From: Actinocrinis sp035605935
GTDB lineage: Bacteria; Actinomycetota; Actinomycetes; Streptomycetales; Catenulisporaceae
DNA length: 17,063 nt
Assembly: GCF_035605935.1 (NCBI RefSeq)
Contig: NZ_DATNGK010000298.1
Span: forward strand, 1-17,063
Direction: 5' to 3'
Position numbers and translations under genes: made by a program
Shown: positions 13,680 to 17,063 of the stretch, in pieces
Layout of the letters: every line of letters starts with the position of its first letter
Numbering within the stretch: the stretch's first letter is position 1
The notes under the pieces: generated by a model
Seen by the model: only the letters and a program-made list of their open reading frames with translations
Database searches by the model: none
Told to the model about the DNA's origin: nothing

Positions 13680-13737
13680 GAGCCTAACCTCCCGCCGCGT
13701 ATAGGGGCGCTGCGCCACCTGCCTACCCGTTAGGCTC
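13680..13737. promoter_or_regulatory. Back-to-back leaderless promoters forming an inverted repeat
   Basis: GAGCCTAAC at 13680-13688 and GTTAGGCTC at 13729-13737 are exact inverted copies. Each strand therefore carries GTTAGGCTC, whose TAGGCT is a TAnnnT -10 box. On the plus strand it ends 6 nt before the DUF4177 ATG (13743); on the minus strand it ends 7 nt before the ATPase GTG (13673). Neither start has a well-spaced Shine-Dalgarno. The 40 bp between the arms has no clear -35 boxes. Confidence 0.6.
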
Positions 13738-13742
13738 TGGCC

Positions 13743-13901
13743 ATGGCGAAACAGTGGGAGTACGTGACCGTGCCGTTGCTGGTGCACGCGACAAAGCAGA
13801 TCCTGGACAACTGGGGCCAGGACGGCTGGGAGCTGGTGCAAGTGGTCCCGGGGCCGAACCCCGAGCAACTGGTGGCGTACATGAAGCGGGAGAAGCAGTA
13901 G
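13743..13901 (+). CDS. DUF4177-like microprotein (Rv3678A-type)
   Basis: A 52-residue protein beginning MAKQWEYVTVPLLVHATKQI, then LDNWGQDGWELVQVVPGPNP and ending YMKREKQ. The WEY.TV......ILN.WG.DGWELV pattern with a closing Y.KR is that of DUF4177-type small proteins. No function is established to my knowledge. TAGGCT ends 6 nt before the ATG and no Shine-Dalgarno is present, so the mRNA is probably leaderless. The stop TAG overlaps the next gene's GTG (TAGTG), so this little gene leads a tightly packed operon with the RidA-like and metallo-beta-lactamase-fold genes. The same three-gene order exists, from memory, in M. tuberculosis. It is short enough to be missed by automatic gene finders. 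Confidence 0.82.
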   Translation: MAKQWEYVTVPLLVHATKQILDNWGQDGWELVQVVPGPNPEQLVAYMKREKQ

Positions 13902-14437
13902 TGACCGCGCTCGGCGAGGCCACGGCCGCCACGCCCGAGGAGCGGCTGGCCCAGCTCGGACTGGCCGTGCCCGCGGTGGCCAAGCCGGTGGCCGCGTATG
14001 TTCCGGCCACGCGATCCGGCTCGCTGGTGTTCACCTCGGGACAGCTGCCCACGATCGACGGCAAGCTTTCGGCGACCGGCAAGGTCGGCGCGGAGGTCAG
14101 CGCCGAGGAAGCCAAGCAACTCGCCGAGCGTTGCGCCCTCAACGCGCTGGCCGCGGTCAAGTCCGAGATCGGGGAGCTGTCCCGGGTTCGCCGCGTGGTG
14201 AAGGTCGTCGGTTTCGTCGCCTCCGCGCCGGGCTTCACTGGTCAGCCCGCCGTGATCAATGGCGCGAGCGAGCTGCTGGGCAAGGTCTTCGGCGAGGCCG
14301 GCGCGCACGCGCGTTCCGCGGTCGGCGTCGCGGTGCTGCCGCTGGACGCTCCGGTGGAGGTGGAGCTGACGGTCGAGATCGACAGCTTCGAGGTCGACAG
14401 CGCTCCCGACACCCGCGCGCCGGACGGGGTGGCCTGA
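13901..14437 (+). CDS. RidA/YjgF/YER057c/UK114-family protein
   Basis: A 178-residue member of the Rid family, whose archetype RidA hydrolyses reactive enamine/imine intermediates (such as 2-aminoacrylate) made by PLP enzymes. Family marks are LVFTSGQLPTIDGKL (42-56), a long helix EEAKQLAERCALNALAAVKS, then VRRVVKVVGFVASAPGFTGQ, VINGASELLGKVFGEAG and ARSAVGVAVLPLDAPVEVEL. Arg138 corresponds to the carboxylate-binding arginine (Arg105 in E. coli RidA) and Glu155 lies in the closing strand. It has a ~25-residue N-terminal extension and a short acidic C-terminal tail compared with the 128-residue archetype, as in Rv3678c-type members, so enamine deaminase activity is plausible but not certain. 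The GTG start overlaps the DUF4177 stop; GGGAG lies 8 nt upstream. Confidence 0.87.
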   Translation: MTALGEATAATPEERLAQLGLAVPAVAKPVAAYVPATRSGSLVFTSGQLPTIDGKLSATGKVGAEVSAEEAKQLAERCALNALAAVKSEIGELSRVRRVVKVVGFVASAPGFTGQPAVINGASELLGKVFGEAGAHARSAVGVAVLPLDAPVEVELTVEIDSFEVDSAPDTRAPDGVA

Positions 14438-14496
14438 TCCCCGGGGCCGGCAGCGGTTTGGGCCCGTCTGGTCCGGGTCAGGTCGTCTCCGGGCCG

Positions 14497-15270
14497 GTGA
14501 CGCCGCGCGCCACGCTGGTGCTGGCCCCGAACCCCTCGCCGATGACGCTCGACGGCACCAACACCTGGGTGCTGATCGAACCGGGATCAACCGAGGCGGT
14601 CGTCGTCGACCCAGGGCCGGTACATATAAGACATATCAAATCAATTCGCGATGTCGTGCAGAAAGCTGGAGCGCGTGTCGCCTCGATCCTCCTGACGCAT
14701 GGTCACCCGGATCACGCGGAAGTCGCCGGACAGCTCGGGGCGTTGACCCGCGCTCCGGTGCGTGCGCTCGACCCCCAGCGGCGGCTTGGCTCGGAAGGGC
14801 TCGACGATGGCGACGTGCTGACCGTCGGCGGCCTCGAAGTGCGCGTGATCGCGACGCCGGGCCATACCGGCGACTCGCTTTCGTTCCTCATCCCGGCCGA
14901 CCACGCACTGTTGACCGGCGACACCGTCCTAGGCCGCGGTACGACGGTGGTCGCGCACCCTGACGGGCGTCTCGCGGACTACATTGACTCGCTCACGCAT
15001 ATCCGGCGGATGACCGAATCGGCAGCCGTCGGCGTGATCCTGCCCGGACATGGACCAGTGGTCGCCAACCCGCGCGCGGCAGTCGATTTCTACCTCACCC
15101 ACCGGGCTGCACGCCTCGCCCAAGTCCAGGCAGCGCGTGATGCCGGAGACCGTACTGCGCGTCAGATCGTGCGACGCGTGTACGCCGATGTCGATCGCGG
15201 CCTGTGGCCGGCCGCTGAGCTATCCGTACTCGCGCAGCTCGAATACCTGGACGAGAAGAAGGACGCGTAA
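14497..15270 (+). CDS. Metallo-beta-lactamase-fold hydrolase (LACTB2/Rv3677c-like)
   Basis: A 257-residue MBL-fold protein. Strands NPSPMTLDGTNTWVLIEPG and AVVVDPG open the fold; the metal site is LTHGHPDHAEVAG (His68, His70, Asp72, His73), TPGHTGDSLSF (His123), LLTGDTVLG (Asp142) and LPGHGP (His185). A C-terminal helical part (~200-257) resembles LACTB2-type hydrolases, whose human member is an endoribonuclease; the bacterial substrate is unknown and beta-lactam hydrolysis is not implied. The GTG at 14497 puts the conserved N-terminus at the usual distance; a TTG at 14458 is possible. It follows the RidA-like gene by 59 bp, probably in one transcript. Codons for residues 42-50 (GTA CAT ATA AGA CAT ATC AAA TCA ATT) are strikingly AT-rich in an otherwise GC-biased gene. 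It converges on crp with a 9-bp gap. Confidence 0.86.
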   Translation: MTPRATLVLAPNPSPMTLDGTNTWVLIEPGSTEAVVVDPGPVHIRHIKSIRDVVQKAGARVASILLTHGHPDHAEVAGQLGALTRAPVRALDPQRRLGSEGLDDGDVLTVGGLEVRVIATPGHTGDSLSFLIPADHALLTGDTVLGRGTTVVAHPDGRLADYIDSLTHIRRMTESAAVGVILPGHGPVVANPRAAVDFYLTHRAARLAQVQAARDAGDRTARQIVRRVYADVDRGLWPAAELSVLAQLEYLDEKKDA

Positions 15271-15279
15271 CCCGAGCGG

Positions 15280-15963
15280 TTATCGCGCGCGCCGTGCCAA
15301 ACGCACCGTGTCGAGCAGCACAACCGCACGTGCCTCGAGCTTGATCCAGCCGCGCTGCGCGAAGTCCGCCAAGGCCTTGTTGACCGTCTCCCGGGACGCG
15401 CCGACCAGCTGCGCCAATTCTTCCTGGGTGAGGTCGTGCGAGACCTTGATCCCTTCCTGATCGTCCCCGGCGGGCTGGCCGAACCGGGTCGACAGGTCGA
15501 GCAGCGCCTTGGCGACGCGGCCGGGCACGTCCGAGAACACCAGGTCCGCCAGCGTCTCGTTGGTGCGCCGCAGCCGCCGCGCCATGGCTCGCAGCAGCGC
15601 GCGGGCGACCTCGGGCCGGGTCGAGAGCCACGGCTGAAGTTCGGTGTGCCCGAGCGCGAGCAGCCGGGTGGAGGTCAGCGCGGTCGCGGTGGAGGTGCGC
15701 GGCCCTGGGTCGAACAGCGAGAGCTCGCCGAACATGTCGCCCGGCCCGAGCACCGCGGTCAGGTTCTCCCTGCCGTCCCCGGAGGACCGGCCCAGCTTGA
15801 TCTTGCCCTCGACGACCACGTACAGCGCGTCACCCGGGTCGCCCTCGTGGAACAGCGCGTCGCCGCGGCTCAGCGCGATCTCCGTCATCGACTTGAGCAG
15901 CGAGTTGGACGCCTCTTCATCCAAGGCGGCGAACAACGGGCTCCGGCGCAGCACGTCCTCCAC
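15280..15963 (-). CDS. crp: Crp/Fnr-family transcriptional regulator (cAMP receptor protein)
   Basis: A 227-residue global regulator. Residues ~5-115 are the cyclic-nucleotide-binding beta-roll (LFHEGDPGDALYVVVEGKIK, GPGDMFGELSLFDPGPRTST with the FGELSLF...R(S/T) cAMP-contact signature), followed by the dimer helix and LADLVFSDVPGRVAKALLDL. The C-terminal winged helix has LTQEELAQLVGASRETVNKA as helix-turn-helix, nearly identical in memory to M. tuberculosis Crp (Rv3676, 224 residues). I chose the GTG at 15963 because GGAGGG lies 7 nt upstream and the resulting N-terminus (VEDVLRRSPLF) aligns with MDEILARAGIF; an in-frame ATG five codons upstream overlaps that Shine-Dalgarno. The longer frame to 16086 is not homologous. 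A palindrome upstream suggests autoregulation. Confidence 0.92.
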   Translation of the reverse strand: MEDVLRRSPLFAALDEEASNSLLKSMTEIALSRGDALFHEGDPGDALYVVVEGKIKLGRSSGDGRENLTAVLGPGDMFGELSLFDPGPRTSTATALTSTRLLALGHTELQPWLSTRPEVARALLRAMARRLRRTNETLADLVFSDVPGRVAKALLDLSTRFGQPAGDDQEGIKVSHDLTQEELAQLVGASRETVNKALADFAQRGWIKLEARAVVLLDTVRLARRAR

Positions 15964-16072
15964 TGTCGAACCCTCCATCGGCCATTCGGCCGTTCTCCTG
16001 CGGTCCTGGTCGCCGGTCGCGCGCTTGTGACTCGACGCCGGCCCGCAATCTGTTATGCCTCTGCATCGAACA

Positions 16073-16088
16073 GTGTGGCCTACCACAC
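16073..16088. promoter_or_regulatory. Crp-like palindrome between crp and nth
   Basis: GTGTGGCCTACCACAC is a perfect 6-bp inverted repeat with a 4-bp spacer. On the minus strand its first 14 bases, GTGTGGTAGGCCAC, fit the GTG-N6-GNCAC motif I recall for Streptomyces Crp; it is shorter than the TGTGA-N6-TCACA form of mycobacterial Crp. It sits 110 bp upstream of the crp start and 79 bp before nth. Binding is an inference. Confidence 0.45.
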
Positions 16089-16166
16089 GCTATTTCACAT
16101 ACTCGGGAACGCCACACCTCAATCCTGCCGAGTACCGTAACGTGCCCCGAAGCCGTCCCGACCATC

Positions 16167-16172
16167 TACGCT
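16167..16172 (+). promoter_or_regulatory. Leaderless -10 box TACGCT of nth
   Basis: TACGCT is followed by TGCCGA and the ATG at 16179, the same 6-nt spacing as other genes here. No Shine-Dalgarno precedes the ATG. A second in-frame ATG at 16185 also lacks one. Confidence 0.45.
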
Positions 16173-16178
16173 TGCCGA

Positions 16179-16955
16179 ATGAGCATGGCCGGTGAGACGA
16201 CTGAGAAGACGCCCGAGACACACGAGACCCCGTTGGCTCTCACGCGCAGGGCACGGCGGATCAACCGGGCGCTCGCCGAGATTTATCCCGATGCTCATTG
16301 CGAGCTCGACTTCGAATCGGCCTTCCAGCTCCTCTGCGCTGTCGTGCTCTCCGCGCAGACCACCGACGTGCGCGTCAACCTGACTACGCCGGCACTGTTC
16401 GCCCGTTACCCCACCGCCGATGACATGGCCGCGGCCAACCCGGCAGAGCTGGAGCAGCTGATCAAGCCGACCGGCTTCTATCGCAACAAGGCCAAGTCGC
16501 TGCTTGGGCTGGCCGTCGCCATCCGTGACCAGTTCGGTGGCGATGTACCGCACACTCTCGAACAGCTGGTCACGCTGCCTGGTGTCGGCCGCAAGACTGC
16601 GAACGTCGTGCTCGGTAACGCGTTCGGTATTCCAGGCATCACCGTGGATACGCACTTCGGCAGACTCGCCCGACGCTTCGGCTGGACTCAGGTAGAAGAC
16701 CCGGTCAAGGTCGAGTTCGAGGTCGGCGCGCTGTTTCCCAGGGCGGAGTGGACGATGCTCTCGCACCGGCTGATCTTCCATGGCCGCCGGGTCTGTCACT
16801 CCCGCAAGCCGGCCTGCGGCGCCTGCCCAGTCGCCGCGCTGTGCCCGTCGCGCGGGGTGGGCGAGCAAGACCCGATCAAGGCGGAGTCGCTGCTTCTGCC
16901 TGCCTCCGCACGCGAGGCGGCGCTGATCGCCGCCGCCCGGAAGGTGGCTTCGTGA
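16179..16955 (+). CDS. nth: Endonuclease III (DNA glycosylase/AP lyase)
   Basis: A 258-residue base-excision repair enzyme that removes oxidised pyrimidines and nicks at abasic sites. The helix-hairpin-helix LPGVGRKTANVVLGNAFG carries catalytic Lys139; ITVDTHFGRLARRFGW carries Asp157; the C-terminal [4Fe-4S] cluster ligands are Cys206, Cys213, Cys216 and Cys222 (C-X6-C-X2-C-X5-C). AFQLLCAVVLSAQTTDVRVN is the conserved N-terminal helix. About 22 residues precede the family's usual start and ~35 follow the cluster, as in other actinobacterial Nth. It is divergent from crp, as in M. tuberculosis apart from genes in between there. The stop TGA overlaps the next gene's GTG (GTGA), so the two are probably co-translated. 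Confidence 0.94.
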   Translation: MSMAGETTEKTPETHETPLALTRRARRINRALAEIYPDAHCELDFESAFQLLCAVVLSAQTTDVRVNLTTPALFARYPTADDMAAANPAELEQLIKPTGFYRNKAKSLLGLAVAIRDQFGGDVPHTLEQLVTLPGVGRKTANVVLGNAFGIPGITVDTHFGRLARRFGWTQVEDPVKVEFEVGALFPRAEWTMLSHRLIFHGRRVCHSRKPACGACPVAALCPSRGVGEQDPIKAESLLLPASAREAALIAAARKVAS

Positions 16956-17063
16956 ACGACGCGGGCGAGATCATGGCCGCGCCTGAAGAACTGCCGAGCT
17001 GGCTGCGCCCGCTCGCCGGAGCACTACGTGACCTGGGCACGAACTGGCTCGGCTTCCGGCCCA
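16952..17063 (+). CDS. Start of a probable NUDIX/CoA-pyrophosphatase gene, cut by the window end
   Basis: The GTG at 16952 overlaps the nth stop and opens a frame reading MNDAGEIMAAPEELPSWLRP then LAGALRDLGTNWLGFRP to the window edge. The LPSWLRPL segment is like the opening of actinobacterial NUDIX CoA-pyrophosphatase-type proteins, which follow nth in related genomes (Rv3672c, from memory). The NUDIX box itself would lie outside the window, so the call rests on this short stretch and on gene order. A thioredoxin-like gene can also follow nth, but no signal peptide is visible here. Confidence 0.45.
   Translation, partial: MNDAGEIMAAPEELPSWLRPLAGALRDLGTNWLGFRP

Noticed and set aside
13730..14590. 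Long minus-strand frame antisense to DUF4177, RidA-like and MBL genes
   Set aside because: The plus-strand genes have clear motifs, tight overlaps and GC3 bias; the antisense frame has none.
15964..16086. N-terminal extension of Crp to 268 residues
   Set aside because: The GTG at 15963 has a good Shine-Dalgarno and matches the family's start; the extension runs through the Crp-like palindrome region.

Overview
The window is high-GC DNA with actinobacterial hallmarks: a WhiB-family regulator, GTG starts, strong codon-third-position GC bias, leaderless-type promoters and a Tat-exported lectin-tagged glycosidase. The gene order from about 6.2 kb to the right end matches, from memory, the conserved actinobacterial block known in Mycobacterium tuberculosis as Rv3683-ponA2-whiB4-Rv3680/Rv3679-Rv3678A-Rv3678c-Rv3677c-crp-nth, and in Streptomyces as the wblA neighbourhood. 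The ricin-lectin glycosidase and low-complexity protein tails would suit a filamentous genus such as Catenulispora or a relative, but genus is a guess.

Left part (1-6.0 kb) is accessory and partly decayed. It holds a nonsense-mutated N-terminal stub of a tyrosine integrase (about 90-240) fused back-to-back to an N-terminal stub of an ISL3-type transposase (about 238-399), a large secreted GH2-like glycoside hydrolase with a C-terminal ricin-type lectin domain (615-3302), an orphan lectin-domain remnant just upstream of it (3315 to about 3545), two small coding-like fragments (3675-4170), a haloacid dehalogenase gene divergent from an ArsR-type repressor with two 20-bp palindromic boxes between them (4367-5442), and a TfoX-domain remnant (5474 to about 5690). 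A tRNA-Pro(CGG) gene with its own hairpin terminator (6018-6145) marks the border.

Right part (6.2-17 kb) is intact core genome: metallophosphoesterase, divergent YqeY/GatB-like protein, class A penicillin-binding protein, divergent WblA/WhiB4 regulator, two Get3/ArsA-like ATPases in a translationally coupled operon, then divergently a DUF4177 microprotein, RidA-like protein and metallo-beta-lactamase-fold hydrolase, then convergently Crp, divergently endonuclease III and the start of a probable NUDIX gene. The grouping of a redox-sensing Fe-S regulator, a cell-wall synthase, ATPases of the tail-anchored/arsenite family, Crp and Fe-S endonuclease III suggests an envelope/redox housekeeping neighbourhood.

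Points beyond routine annotation: several core genes show a TAnnnT box ending 6-7 nt before the start codon (leaderless mRNAs), including a back-to-back pair built on a perfect 9-bp inverted repeat at 13680-13737; a His-rich insertion in one Get3-like ATPase and an Asp/His-rich insertion in the metallophosphoesterase; loss of the signature lysine in the partner ATPase; and a Crp-like palindrome between crp and nth. I saw no CRISPR array and no clear wholly new defence or biosynthetic system.
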